This document shows, one piece after another, positions 1-12,479 of a stretch of DNA of 64,000 nt. The DNA is from Yamagishiella unicocca (taxonomy: Eukaryota; Chlorophyta; Chlorophyceae; Chlamydomonadales; Volvocaceae). Within the stretch, counting starts at the first letter, position 1. Each line of letters opens with the position of its first letter. The notes below the pieces were generated by a model. That model saw only the letters and a list, made by a program, of their open reading frames with translations, did no database searches and was not told the DNA's origin. The stretch lies in contig BDSL01000008.1 in assembly GCA_003116995.1 (NCBI GenBank), positions 310,001 to 374,000 on the forward strand, in the 5' to 3' direction. Both the position numbers and the translations under genes were made by a program.

Positions 1-2
1 TA

Positions 3-1915
3 CGCGGAACGCTGCGTGACGCCGCCCTGGCGCCCGAGTACGACACTCTCAAGGCCGTAGCCCCGGGGTCGTACGCTGTCGTACGCAGGTTCCTCATGGG
101 CGAGGACCTGATCGCTGGGTCAATGTGCGGGCCTACAACGCTCGTGTCGACAGCGGGCGCTGCTGGGGCCCCCTCGCTTACTGGCTTTTCGGACTCCCTG
201 AACCTCCGGTGGAAGGCCGGAGGGTCCGTCGGCGCACTCAGCTCGGCGATGAACACCGGCGGCTCTGCGGCGGAGTCGGGAATTGCCACAAGAATGCACG
301 TGGGGGCTTTGGAGGGAGTGAAAGGTGACGCGAGGCGGGTGCCCTGGGAGGCGGGGTGTGTGGTCGGCGGCGCGCTGGAGGTGGGGAGTCTTGCTCTTGC
401 TTGCGTTTTGAGCGAGCTTAAGCTGGTGTCTAAACAAAGCTTCCGCCCCGCCACACCGACAAAGACCAGCTGGATTCCACGTGTCGGAGGGGTAGGCCAC
501 ACGCCACCGCTTCTTAAATCCCGTCGCGATGCTTCTGTCGGCCCCCAGGAACTCCACCACGCTTCTGCCTTGCAAGCCTTCGTCGTTCGTGACACTACCA
601 GCAAGCCAGGGTTTCGGGATCACGTACAGCCCTCCCATCGGTCTCAGTAACAGTTACTACAAGATGTCGGCACGTTTCCCGCTTATCCCTTGTGGAAGAA
701 CCTCCTCCTAACCCCTTTCCTCCTGCTACCCTCCTCCCCCAACCCTTCAACCCTGCCCTGCGGGCTCCCAGGGTTCGCAACTCTCCGCCCCGGCTCCATC
801 AGCGTCGACCGCGCTCGCCGACCGCGGGGCTTGCTCGAGCACGCCGTCACAGCCTGCCGCGCGCAGGTGCACGTCGATGACGCGCTGGACCTGCTCCTTG
901 TGGCAAACTCGGTTGCAGACCTGGGTTCGACCCTGTGCACCGGCGAGGGCAGCATGCTGACCGAGACCCACACGTCCATCGTCACGGTCGCTGACGTAGA
1001 GCCCGGCAGCGAGATGGTACGGCAGCAAATGGACCTGCTGGTCAGCAGCATCCAGGCCACCATCCAGACGTCGGCGGCTGGCACCGAGGCGACGTGAGTG
1101 TGGCGTCGGGTTGGGGTTAGGGTCGGGGGTGCGGCTGGGCGGGACTCGACCAGAGGACTACAGGTAGCGAGGAGTTGGGGCAGAAGGTAGAGCCATCGGG
1201 CGCATCGCCTGACACTGAAAGAGACGCAGGAAGAAGAACAAACTGGCCGACCGAGATATGGCAAACCACCAAAAAACCCGACCAAGGGGCCAGAGAAACA
1301 GACAGTGGTAGTAGTAACTGGTGCAGTGCACCGCAAGTAGTGCGGCCTCGTTGGTGTCTTGTTGTGCTCCTGTTGCTGCTGCGACTGCGGCCGCGGCTGC
1401 GGCTGCTGATCCCGATCCTGGTTCACTATCGCTTCTGCCTTCAGGCGCGTGTTCGAGAGCGACCTACGGCAGCTGGAGCTGCATGAGGTGCTGGGCAGGG
1501 GCGGGGGCGGTGTGGTGCTCAAGGGCGTCATCAACGGCACGCTGGCGGTCGCTGTGAAGGTGTGTCAAGTGGGCCTTATGATTGGGTGGCTTTACAGCTG
1601 GCTGTCCATCGTGTGTGCAGAAACGTGGTTGTTGCCGTGTTAGTCGGTGCGTTCTTGCCGTACGATGCAAATGTGGCTGTTGTAGTAACTGTCACAGTGG
1701 CCCCTGACTCAAGAGAGAGCCATTGGGCGCATCGCCTGACGCCGGAAGAGACGCGCATGGAGTACACGGGGGCTCTACCTCATGGTCTGGGGCCCTCTGT
1801 AACAGTCACTACTACCAGGGGGGCGCTGCTGCCGCTGAACCGCTGACGCGCCGTTCTGCGCAGTTGATGGAGGTGCCGGAAGAGGAGCCCGAGGTGGCGG
1901 ATAGCACCGCCTCCT

Positions 1916-1946
<31 letters not shown>

Positions 1947-4900
1947 CCACAGCAGGCAGCTGCAGCTGCGCCGAGGGCTGCTGCGGAACGCTATGGAGCT
2001 GGCCACGCAGTCGGCTTTATCGCACCCAAACATTGTGCAGGTGGGGGATCGAACTTAAGACTCCGGGGCGGTGGTGCGGCGCCTATAACTAGTAGCAGCC
2101 TGTTACAATGGGCCCCAGATCGTAAGGTGAAGCTATCCGGGCGTATCGCCTGACACTGAAAGAGACGCAGGGAGAAGAACGCGGTCTCTCTCTCTCAGGG
2201 AGAAGAACCCGGATACGGCAAACCACCAGCTTCCGCCTATTACTGCAATACCGAAACCATCGATAGTGTTTGCGAGCGCTATCATCGCTACTATCATAGC
2301 CTCCCTTCAGGTGTGCAATTAATCCGTTGCGGCCCAGGACGGGTGGTCCTGTGTGAGCTCATGGCCAATACGAGTCCTTAGTCCTTGCCCTCCTCTTAAC
2401 GGTTTGTCGCCCCCCCTTTCGCCTCTTTCCCTCCCCAACGGCACCTCAACGGCATTTCCGGCCCGCAGTTCTATTCCACGTTCAACAACGTGGTGAGCTG
2501 TTCCCCGCGCGATTACGGCGTCTTGGGCTGCGTCGGCGGGGTAGCAAGGAAGTCGGTGAATTGATTTGTTGCGGGCGGGCTGAGCTTATGGCGGCAATCC
2601 AGTCACGGCTTTTGCGAGGTATCGGGATGGCGTACATGAGGGCACGTGCTCGCCCGGTGCTACTTGCGCTGCCGAGGCGCTGCTTGCTGCGGGCCTCCAC
2701 CCAAGCCGGGGCTCTGCTGGGTGCCGCAACACTCGCCGTGAGCGCTGAGCCAGTCTGCCGCGCGTCCCACCTCGCGTCACAGGCTCTTCGCTGCCGTGGT
2801 GGTACCCGAAATGCAGCGGAGCTGGCCACGGATCCCCAGCTGCTGTACCTGGAGTGCGTGCCTCCCAATACCGGTGAACGTGAGCTCCGCCGCTCCCTCC
2901 ACCCCGCCTCCCTCGGGCCTGGCCCCGTGCCCTCCACGGCCGTGCATGGTCGCAGGCAGCCAAGCACATATGCCGTGCTTGACCCTTGCCGCGCTTGACC
3001 ACACCCAGATCAGAGCCAAACACAGCTGAGCGGCTTCTGATCGCAACGGTAACTCCCCCCCGGGATGGCCGCGCCGCAGCCGGAATCTGCGCAACATTGC
3101 GATTTTTCCTTTCCTGGCTTTAGCTGTACCTAGCCGCATTGTGCACGGCGCCACAATGCCCGGCTGCCCGACGCAAAGCTCGTACCCCTGCCGTGCTGTG
3201 CCGTGCTATGCCGTGCCGTGCCGTGCTGTGCCGTGCTGCACCGCAGCCCGAGATGAGGCGCGCGTGACTTGCATCCTCGCCGAGTACTGTGACGGCGGCT
3301 CGCTGGGCAACGCGCTGATGTCGCGCAAATTCCCGCGCCGGCAGCGCCAGCCCGCAAGCACCAGGGCCAGCCCCAGCCACCTGCCCTTGCCGTACGACAT
3401 GAGGGTAAGCGCCGTATACGATTGCCGCCCTGAACTTCCTTGCCCTCCAAAAGCCCGGTCCCGACCCGGCAAGGGCGCAAAACACCATCTGGCCAGACCT
3501 GATGTGACGCTCGTCAACCGCCATCCCAATCCCCTTCCCCTTCGCCCCTTCCCCTTCTGCCCGCCGGCTCCTCTGGCCCGTCGCGTTTGTCACAGGACGT
3601 GTACTTGACGCTGCTGGACGTAGCGCTGGCGCTGCGCCACCTGCACTCTGTCCACTTAGTGCACAGGGGTGAGCGAGTCAGCTGGCGGCGCGTCCTACCT
3701 GGAGCGCTTGCCGGGCCCTGCCAGGACGACACCGGCACTCGCCGGAAAGCCGACGTGCGCACGCATGCCGCCCGCCGTACGACCGCATGAGCTCGCCGCA
3801 CCCCATCCACCATCAGCTGGCCACCATCCGACCTCACAGCCCTCCATACGCTTCCTGCACCAGTTCTCCCACCACAACGAACGCAGAAACACCGCGCTCG
3901 CCCCGCCCTTCTCTCTCCCCAGACCTCAAGCCCGCCAATTTACTGCTCAAGTTGAGCTCCACCGACTACCGCGGCTTCACCGTCAAGCTGGCGGACTTCG
4001 GCTTCGTGACCCAGCTATCGGAGGTGCGCGGGTACAGCCGGTCGGCCGCTGAGGGACCCACAGCCGCGTGCGCCAAGACGGCCTGGACTGGATTCCTCCG
4101 TCTTACCCGTCTATCCACCCTCTTTGTGCCGCAATATATTCCCGCCTCTCAGCTCCTGCCTATCGCTACCCTCCGTACCTATCCTCCTCTGCTGCCTCGT
4201 AATCCCGCTGTACCGATCCGCCCGCCTGCTCTTGACCCCACAGACGGCTGAGGATGGCACGCGCTGCGCTACTACGGACCAGGCTTGCGGCACGTGAGTG
4301 GGAGGGGCTGGGCTGCGGCCCGAGTGCCATCCCGACGGTGGAGGTTGGGGGGATTATGGCTTACTGGCGTCGATGCGGGCGGGAGCTTTGCGGCAAATTG
4401 CGGCCGATGTGGACAAGTGCTTGGTGTACTTGGTTCTTGGAAACAGAGGTGTCTGGGATGGTCCGGATAGGGGGAGGCCGCGCTGCAGTCGTGCTGTCAG
4501 CACGCTGGGACGCCACACCGCCGCAGTGCCGTCCGCACGGGGTGACTGGTGAGGGTGCAGCGGCCGGCTTGCATCCCAGTCCGAGGGTCTATGGCTTGCC
4601 CACAGTTGCGCCTAGCCATGTGCTGCTGCCGCCTAGGAACCCCCTTTGCTCCCTTCGTGCGGCTGGCAATCCTCGCCGTCCTACGGTACCCGTATCCTTT
4701 CTCATGGCTGCTCATCTCCAAACTTGGTTACGCCCCCCCCCCCGTCGCAAATCGTAACCCGACCCACCAGGGTAACCCACATGGCGCCGGAGTCCATGAA
4801 GCCAAGTAAGTGCCACGTCGTCACTCCCCGCGGCCTGGACGCACCACCTGGGGCCGGGCCACCGTCGCCCTCTGGCACGCACACACCGGTGCTCGTAAAC

Positions 4901-5977
4901 TTGGGGAGGTTGGGTTGCCGGTATACCGTTTCATGCACGTGCGCCGCTGTTCGCAAGGCGTTGTGTACCGTACGCGGGAGCACCACACCCAGATGATGAG
5001 CCCGCGCGTGTTGCCCTCCACGTCGTTGGAGAAGGTAGCACTGCTACGAGGGAACCGAAGTAGCGGCAGGCAGGGCTGAGGGCTCGTGTTGCTCTACCGC
5101 CCTCCCGCCCTCCTGCCCGCTGCCGGCACCAAACGCGTCCGTGCGGCCTGGCGCTGGCTGATAACCACGTGGACCGTATCTACTTCCCTGCGCAGAGTCC
5201 AAGATTGATGCGTCTGTGGACGTCTACGGCTTTGGCATGTACGGCACGGGGAACTCGGGTTCGGGGGCCCGAGGGGGGGCAGAGAGCTGCTGATTGTGGA
5301 TAATGCGATGTCATATCAAGGGGGCCGGGGAGGCGGGGCTGCCTCAAGTCCGTGTTCCCGGCATGTGCCTGCCGTCGTCCGGGGGAGGTGTGCCCCGGAC
5401 CGCGTAGCCCTCTCCACCGTTACCAACACACAAAAGGCGCCCACCCACACCTTCCCTCCTTGCCCTTGCTGCTGCTGCTACTGCTGCTACTGCTGCTACT
5501 GCTGCTTGCGCAGACTGATGTGGGAGCTCGTCGCGGGCGGCATGCGGCCCTTCCCCCGGGCCCACCCGGACAAGATCCCTCGCATGGTGTACAAGGGAGC
5601 CAGGCCGAGCTTCGCAGAGAACGTGCCACATCCGTACCAGTGAGCGTTGCGTGGCCCGGGGCCTTTCCATGGCTCGTAGCTTGGCAGTCACCGCCAGGGT
5701 GCACCCATGCGCCTGTTCGCTCGAGCCGTTGTCGCACTGTTAGTCAGCCATTAACGGTCCCATTGACTTCTGTTGGAGGTGGTGCAGTAGGCGGGACGTG
5801 CCGTACAGTGCCGGCCTAGTACTTTCCACCGATACCATTTGCAGAAGCAGCACCATGGTGCTCCGGACTGCACGCAGGGAGCTGGCCTGCAGGTGCTGGC
5901 ACCGGGAGCCTTCGAAACGGCCGCGCTCGGCAGAGGTGGTGAACGCGATTCGGACGCTGCTGAAAGCGGTATCATAA
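3..5977 (+). CDS. TKL-type serine/threonine protein kinase, 5'-truncated by window edge (kinase A)
   Basis: Fourteen phase-consistent exons: 3-324, 772-1093, 1445-1559, 1864-2040, 2469-2492, 2783-2873, 3247-3404, 3596-3668, 3923-4023, 4244-4293, 4771-4805, 5196-5238, 5514-5639, 5878-5977, giving 578 aa in the window. The kinase domain starts near residue 220. It shows the glycine loop GRGGGGVV, the AVK lysine, a low-complexity Gln-rich insert, HPNIVQ, AEYCDGGSL, catalytic HRDLKPANLLLK, DFG, the THMAPE activation-loop end, VDVYGFGILMWEL and a C-terminal RCWHREPSKRP. All catalytic residues are present, so it should be active. Such TKL kinases with HMAPE are greatly expanded in volvocine algae. 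The 210 residues before the domain match no family I recognise. The start lies left of the window. Introns carry short repeats, including a MITE-like element at 1682-1815. A TGTAA at 6628 could be the poly(A) signal. Kinase B at 16244-29684 is its paralogue. The substrate is unknown. Confidence 0.85.
1176..1318 (+). repeat. Dispersed repeat family A, copy in kinase A intron 2
   Basis: Carries the family core GAGCCATCGGGCGCATCGCC followed by a GACACTGAAAGAGACGCAGG stretch and a TATGGCAAACCACCA-like segment. The same core recurs near 1720, 2130, 6665 and 8270. Confidence 0.7.
1682..1815. mobile_element. MITE-like element with terminal inverted repeats (family A)
   Basis: This 134-bp segment lies wholly inside kinase A intron 3 (1560-1863). 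Its left end GTAGTAACTGTCACAGTG and right end (1789-1815) are imperfect inverted repeats, and the family A core lies between them. It has no coding capacity. That fits a small non-autonomous DNA transposon. I could not define a convincing target-site duplication. Confidence 0.55.
2089..2225 (+). repeat. Dispersed repeat family A, copy in kinase A intron 4
   Basis: Begins with a diverged terminal repeat (CTGTTACAATGGGCCCCAG) and continues with the core and the GACACTGAAAGAGACGCAGG block, which is partly duplicated. No matching right-hand inverted end was seen, so the copy is truncated or diverged. Confidence 0.65.
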
Positions 5978-6621
5978 ACGGAACACCCACAAGCACTGTT
6001 TGGTGGGCACGCACGGTTTCCTGTGGTGACCGCGGCTCCGAAGTCCAGGTATGCGCCTAAACTCCTGCATGCGTTCGGAAGACTTTTGGCAATGGAAATC
6101 ACACTTTGCACTCGGGGAATGATATAAGTGATGGCGAGGATCATAACATCTCATTTTTATGACAGTTCGGCAGCTAAGTAATGAGGTAGGGAAATGCGTC
6201 GTCCAAGCTGGTCCAAGCCCCCTGGAATCAGGCCTACGGTGCCCACGGTGCTTGTATTGCCCCTGCACGGTTAACTGAGAGCCATATAGCTACTACTAAA
6301 TCATACCTTTAAGGCATCAAAACGGTTGCGTTGTAGCCTAGCTTGCGACGCAACGGTGGGATGGTAGCCACGCTGCCGAAATGTCTAGTGCCAGCGATGG
6401 CGCAGCTTTTGTATGCCAACAAAGCATTTTAATCGTTCTCGCAGCGAGGTGGTATGGGTGCCGTACTGGGGTTGTTTCAGAGGGGGCCAGGGAAAGTAAT
6501 GCACGCCGTCATGTAGCTGCTACGTGACTCCACGTGATGCTGGGATGCCGGATGTTATTTGCGCATATCATTGGGTTGAATTTGGTAATTAGGGCCCCTT
6601 TCGTGCCTGTTTTGGCCTGTT

Positions 6622-6800
6622 TGTTGTTGTAATCGTTACAGTGGGCTCCAGACCTGAAAAGGTAGAGCCATCGGGCGCATCGCCTGACACTGAAAAAGAC
6701 AAGGAAAGCTGAGAAAACCGACGGTTCCGAAAGACAAACCACCCAGAGCCTCACAACCGAGAGCCCAGAGGAAACAGCAAGCACCAATACACAGGGGGAG
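6622..6800 (+). repeat. Dispersed repeat family A copy
   Basis: Contains GTTACAGTGGGCTCCAGACC, the GAGCCATCGGGCGCATCGCC core and the AGCCCAGAGGAAACAGC segment shared with the copy at 8247-8400. Same orientation as the copies in kinase A introns. Confidence 0.65.
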
Positions 6801-8071
6801 GTTGCGCTGATGGCTCCCCTGCACATGGCCACATGCATCCCAAGCAGACCCCCGAATGGAGAGACAGCAGCACGCCTCGGCAACACAATCGGATAACTCC
6901 CCCCCCAAGATCCCGAAAACGTCCCACACCCGAAACGGGCCGATGCCCATAGCGAGACGGGAAGAAACAATGGTACTTAATACCATCAACCAGTTGAGGT
7001 CAACACCAACAGCAGTCTCTAGAAAAAGGCAGACCGGCAACACGCCCGAATGGCTGAGCCGTGGCGCAACCTTCGCCTGCAATACGGAAACCACTTCAGT
7101 ATGCAACGCCAGGTAGCTTTGCAGGACTTGCGTAGGCTGCGTACTGGCACCGGCTGCGGCATGCGCGAGAGACACCAGAGCCGACGAAGCTGTGTCGGCG
7201 AAAGCTACCAGAGTCCAGAGAAATGCTGAAAGAAGACCACAAAGTAGGATACAGCCCGCAGGACTGATCAGGTAGAGCGACGACCGAAGCCGCCGCTGAG
7301 AGGCCATCATTGGCGAAGTTGATACTTCGCAACGAAGGGCGTGGGTGACCACCAGGCTAGCTGGACAGCCACAGGATACTCAGCGCAGGCACTCTGCAAA
7401 GCCACCGTGACGAGCCAGTATGGCCGCGGCGAACGAAGGTGTGAACCAGATTGCTGCGAGCTGGATGGGATCCGACCGGTGCCGAAAGTTCCCGGGCGAT
7501 GCGGGAGCTCCTCCTCCACGTACCAGACGACACCGCCATTCCATCCTCCTGAACTCCCATCTAGACGACCGGCAACAGCAAGCAGCTCCCATCTGGCCCC
7601 ATGCACCGACGCTCGCGCGCCCCCTAAGGGGTCACGTGGTGCGAGTTTCCGCAGTATGAGTATGAGTGTTTTCTGGTATGTGTGTTTGTGTTGCGCGCTC
7701 AAGGCAACACGCGCGTGCTAAATCCTGACCAAACAATAAGGCCTTGTTAGGCCAGCACCCGGTAAAGGCATTTTCCTGCATTGATTGCTGGCTAGGTTGC
7801 TGGCTAGCTACGCTCGTGTTGGCTCCATATGAGTTGACTCGTCGAGTCCGTAGTCTGTGTACCCTGTGACGCGATGCCAGGAGCGAGTGTATGATGTTTA
7901 GTGGAGGACGAAACCTGTAGGCGGGTTTGCAGTGGGCCCCCCAAAAGCGTAATCAGTACGGTTTCCCTGGGTTTCCTTCAATTGGCGAGAGCTGACCTTC
8001 CTCGGGTTCGGGTCGCGTTATATGAGCCTCGTTGTGCGCAAAAGGATGCCTGCTCGTCAAGCTCTGGGTAG

Positions 8072-8400
8072 TAGTGACTGTTATAGTGGGCCCCAGACCG
8101 TGGGTGTTGCCCCATACATGCTATGTGGGCCCTACATCCGTAAACATGGCGGCATGCCGGCCTAATTTGAGAGGAGACGGACGGAGACCAGATGAGCAGA
8201 CCGGGCCGTAAGTTGAAAGTTTTGGCTGGTAGTCGCAATTTTTTGCGGTGGGCCCCAGACCGTAAGGTAGAGCCATCGGGCGCATCGCCTGACACTGTAA
8301 GAGGTGCAGAAAGATGAAAACATTTGACCGAAATACGGCAAACTACCAGAAACCCCGAACAAGGGCCCAGAGGATAAACAGCCGTACCAACCACTCAGGG
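8072..8400 (+). repeat. Dispersed repeat family A, double left end plus body
   Basis: A first left end (GACTGTTATAGTGGGCCCC near 8076) is followed by a second GTGGGCCCCAGACCGTAAGG at about 8250, then the core and body. It looks like one copy inserted next to or into another. Confidence 0.6.
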
Positions 8401-9281
8401 GGAACTAGCCCCAAAGTCCCCCAGTCAATAGTTCACCAATGCAGCCCAAGCAGCCCCTCAGCCAGAGAAGCCAGCAGAGCGCCTCAACAAGCCGAGCAGA
8501 AAACCCCCACTGAGGCCCAAGAAGATTTCCACCCATAATGGGCCAGCACCCAGCCCGAAAGGAGGAGGAGAAAAAGGGAGCTCCCACAGGAGCGACGGCC
8601 AGCCGGGACCTAATCAGACCTCAGTACCCGGCGCCGGGCCAACACACACCAGATGACCCTGAGCAACCCGCATCAAGGGAGTGGTGAGTAAAAAAACGCC
8701 CCCACCCGTTCGAAATCCTAAGCGCCGGGAAGCCCGCTGGTGCTGCATCCTGCGCTGGTATGACATGGTTTCAACTTTGCGGATGCCCGCCAATGCAGTG
8801 AGTTGCTTGTGCAGGCGAAATTCATAACAATTGGCCTTAACGGGCCCTTACCGCAGTAGTTTGCAAACACCGGGTATCTCTCGGATATTTGCCAGCAGGA
8901 AGCTCCCCGTGAGCACTTGCTTAAAAACTTACACGCAACGGCCATATGAGACCCTAACGATACTGGCATGCCTGACCTTGCCTGCTCTAAAGCAAAAGCG
9001 AAAGTAGAGCAATAAAAGGAAGATGCGAGCATGAGACTACCAGTATTGTACAAGGTGTACGGCAATCCTTTCTCAAACTGAATTAGGACGTCCGGGCTGG
9101 AGTGCCTGCTCAGCTTCATGTTTGTCGACGACCGAACAATCTACCTGTGTCGCTATACGAGTCGATCTTGTAAAAACAATTGTTTATGCTCTATTTCACC
9201 TTTCAGCTTTTCCTTCACTTACCGGTATTCCACTACGGCCCCGTCCTTCCTGTGAAGTCCTGATATTGGTGTGCATCATCG

Positions 9282-10569
9282 ATGACCGCCACGTGGCAGA
9301 CCGCCACAGGCGAGACTCTGCGCGTGCGAGAAGTATGGGGAGACAACCTGGAGTCTGAGTTTGCGCTCATACGGGACTTCGTCGAGGATTATCCTTATGT
9401 TGCTATGGACACGGAGTTTCCGGGGGTCGTGGCTAAGCCAATTGGCACTTTCAAGAGCAGCCGGGAGTACCTCTATAAAGCGCTAAAAATGAACGTGGAC
9501 ATGCTCAAGCTCATCCAGCTTGGACTCACGTTCACGGATGCGAAGGGCAACATGCCTCGTTCGAACGGGGAGCTGTGCGTTTGGCAGTTCAATTTCAAGG
9601 GCTTCCGGCTTGCGGACGACGTCTATGCGCAGGACAGCATCGAGCTTCTCAAGCAATCAGGCATCGACTTTGCGCTCCATGAGGCGCGTGGCATTGACGT
9701 GCACCGGTTTGGCGAGCTGCTCATGACGTCCGGTATCGTTCTCAACGATGACGTGCGGTGGATCACCTTTCACAGCAACTACGACTTTGGATATCTCCTC
9801 AAAATCTTGACGTGCCAGCCGCTGCCCGGCACGGAACAGGAGTTCTTTGAGCTTCTCAACATCTACTTTCCCAACATTTTTGACATCAAGTACCTGATGC
9901 GCTACTGCGATAACTTGCATGGCGGGCTCAACAAACTCGCGGAGATGCTCGAGGTGCAGCGGATTGGCCCGCAGCACCAGGCCGGCTCGGACAGCTTATT
10001 GACGTCCTTCACGTTCATTAAGCTGGCCGACAAGTTCTTCCAGGGCATCGAGGGCGCCTCAAAGCATATGGGAGTACTTTTCGGCTTAGGTACGCCCAGG
10101 GGGGGGTCCGGTGGCTGCTTCATGGGCTGCTGGACACACGAATCTGGGTTTTGCAGCTCGACACGTTCGATTCGCGCATTCCCATGAACTCGGTTGGCGG
10201 GGTTTGCAGTAGTGGTTTGAGGGCCTCATTCCTATACCGTGCCCGTGCCAACATGTTGCCGCATTAGGTGTTGCAAAGCGTTTTGCGACATGCGTGTCCA
10301 ACATGTTGGGCGCAGTCGAAGTTAGGACTCACACCCGACTGCCGTAGCACACACTCCACGTTGCGGGTTTCGCTCCACCCTATCTTGCACGGTCATTTTT
10401 TTCTCCCGTCGCCGTACGACGCCCAGCCGCGTGCTCAAACTACTGTTTCTCTTACTCCGGTTCACGGTTTCCGCACCTACTCCATCTCGTTCCTGCAACA
10501 GGGCAACACTTTGAATTCGCTGGCGTGGACGGCTCCTCGGAGTCCAAGGGGCAAGACAACGGCTCCTGA
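9282..10569 (+). CDS. CAF1: CCR4-NOT complex deadenylase CAF1/CNOT7
   Basis: Two exons, 9282-10089 and 10502-10569, encode 291 aa, the usual length of CAF1/POP2 proteins. These are DEDD-family 3'-5' exonucleases that shorten mRNA poly(A) tails within the CCR4-NOT complex, in cytoplasm and P-bodies. The four catalytic acids are visible: D43 and E45 in MDTEFPG, D168 in [10 protein letters not shown], and D237 in HQAGSDSLL, with H232 nearby. The N-terminal [12 protein letters not shown] and the [12 protein letters not shown] segment are also typical. The start ATG at 9282 places the conserved block at the normal distance. The single intron is supported by phase and by the second exon continuing GVLFGLG with a short acidic tail. 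No TGTAA signal occurs within 960 bases of the stop; one lies at 11538. A perfect hairpin lies 209 bases downstream. This is a housekeeping gene between two kinase paralogues. Confidence 0.97.
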
Positions 10570-12257
10570 GGACGTGGGGCTGCGTACCATCTCTTGGCGG
10601 CTCCCAGGGCAACGGGCATAGCGGCGTAGGGGGAGTGGACGGCGGTATTGCCAAGAATGCCTAATGTAGGGCTCACGGCAGCATGGGCCCGCAAGGCATG
10701 GCACGGTTGCACGGTTAGCTAGAACGTATGTCGTCGCATGTTTTTCCATAACGGAAACGGCCGCCTTCAGCCAGCGACCCAGGACGGACAGGTCCATCAA
10801 CCTGTCCGTCCTGGGCCGGTTGTAGTGGAAGCTTTACGGCGCTCTAGCCGCGCGTTGCAAGTGCATTGATAGAGCCCTGGGCCTTGGGCGTGCTAGCCTG
10901 AGGTGACGCCGCTGTCGTGTACATTACGTAGCCTTCAAGTTCGTTTATGTTGACCGAGTAGGACGGTCGGTGGCAGTCTACCGATCCTATGACGACCGTT
11001 TTTAACCCGGCCCGTATTGGGCAAATTGCTGGCCCGGCATCTTTCGGCCGTTTCAGGTCCACGAGCTATTGTGACCGTTTGACGAGGGGGCCCGCGCACA
11101 ATTTCATGGTGGTAGACAGAACACCTTGTCCTGCTGTTGCGACAGCAGCAGCAGCTTGGACTGAGTTCCCTTCCTGCTGGAGGCGTGACCGGCAGCTGCA
11201 GGCGCGACCTTCTCGGTTCAGTGGAGGTGAAGTGATGGCAACAGTGTTGTCTAACTAAGTCATTCAACGGGGACCATGACTGCGCTTACGAAGAGGTAAC
11301 CCGCGGCTGTGCATGTTCGATGTCGTGCTGGAGTTGGGCGTGCGGTGTGTCTGGCCATTTCGACTGGTGTGCAACGGGGACAAGTACCAATGTTGATGAC
11401 CACGCCCTTGTTCGTGTTACGTATGCTAACGTCATGCTTTTCGTGTCGCCGATGTCCTTGACGGTGTTGCACGGCTTTCAGAGGCGATGGTAAACTCTGT
11501 TTGGCAACAGCATTCCACAAAAAGCGGCGTGTCGGCGTGTAAGACGCAGACGCCTACCCTCTATGCGGGTTTGGGGTCATTACACATGATACACGAAGCT
11601 GTTCTGGCGGCTCTTCGTCAGGCCGGGTAGCGCAAGAGCGTCAGCTGCAACTGTACTCTTATCGGTGACCCCGCCATGGTCCGGAGATAGGCCGGAATCG
11701 CGTAATCCTAGTCGACCTGTGTAGGAGTACGTGTAAACCTGAGCAAGATTACGTGTGCCATAAACAGGCAATGGAGGCGCTCTAGAATCCTTTACCATGA
11801 AGCCTAGCCCACGATTCAGCGCATCAAAAGCGCAAGCTATGCGCAACATCCAAGCAATACCCGGGATGTTCCCCTGGGTGTCCCCGGGATGTTCCAAGCA
11901 ATACCCTGGACTAGCCAGGGGAAACCTGTGGCCAGCCGGACGCAACTACTCCCCTTGAGAGGCAAAACCCAGGCGAGCCCGTTCAACGCAAAATATACCG
12001 GGTCAGCCAGCGTCAAGAGGCAGAAACAGATGGCGCTGGGGATACGGTGGCAATTGGAAACGGATATCACAGCAACGGATGACAACAACAATCACAGGTT
12101 GGCATCGCGAAGCAGCACCAGTCTATCCATGCCGGTGCGTGCGTTGTGCAGGGAGCACCGCATATCGTAGGAGCGGACCCCGGCGAGGGTAGGACACAGC
12201 CGCACCACGCCGGCCACGTCACGACAGCAGAGCGCGTCCACGGCCCCAAAACCGGAC
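10570..12257. other. CAF1 3' flank and spacer, no further gene recognised
   Basis: Contains a 38-base perfect hairpin (10778-10815) and a TGTAA at 11538 that might end a long CAF1 3' UTR. The open frames here are short and have no recognisable domain. Confidence 0.45.
10778..10815. other. Perfect 16-bp inverted repeat (hairpin) downstream of CAF1
   Basis: Left arm CCCAGGACGGACAGGT (10778-10793) and right arm 10800-10815 are exact reverse complements separated by 6 bases. It lies 209 bases after the CAF1 stop, so it is probably in the 3' UTR if that extends to the TGTAA at 11538. A regulatory stem-loop, a small-RNA foldback or a tiny element end are all possible. Confidence 0.8.
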
Positions 12258-12259
12258 GG

Positions 12260-12380
12260 TGGCCCCTCTTCTGGCGCCCTCCTCCCCTCCACATACCGGT
12301 GGCCCCTCTTCTGGCGCCCTCCTCCCCTCCCCATGCCGGTGGCCCCTCTTCTGGCGCCCTCCTCCCCTCCACATACCGGT
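12260..12380 (+). repeat. 40-bp tandem repeat, three copies
   Basis: The unit begins GGTGGCCCCTCTTCTGGCG and ends in CCTCCACATACC. Three nearly identical copies are seen, the middle one reading CCCATGCC. No function is apparent. Confidence 0.85.
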
Positions 12381-12479
12381 AGTCCCCCCGAGGCGTAGTG
12401 ATGAGTCATCGTTACCATATGCTCAGTCGCTCACCGGGCTCGGCACCTGCCAGGTGAGAGCCCCTGAAGCGCCCACAGA

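Larger units (their letters stand above)
5978..9281. other. Intergenic region, repeat-bearing, no gene recognised
   Basis: Holds the 3' flank of kinase A and the 5' flank of CAF1. Two family A repeat copies (6622-6800 and 8072-8400) occupy much of it. The open frames here lack recognisable motifs, and several run through the repeats. No RNA gene was recognised. Confidence 0.5.

Noticed and set aside
6636..7352. 238-codon hydrophobic minus ORF
   Set aside because: It overlaps family A repeat sequence at its 3' end and shows no family motif. Hydrophobicity follows from base composition.
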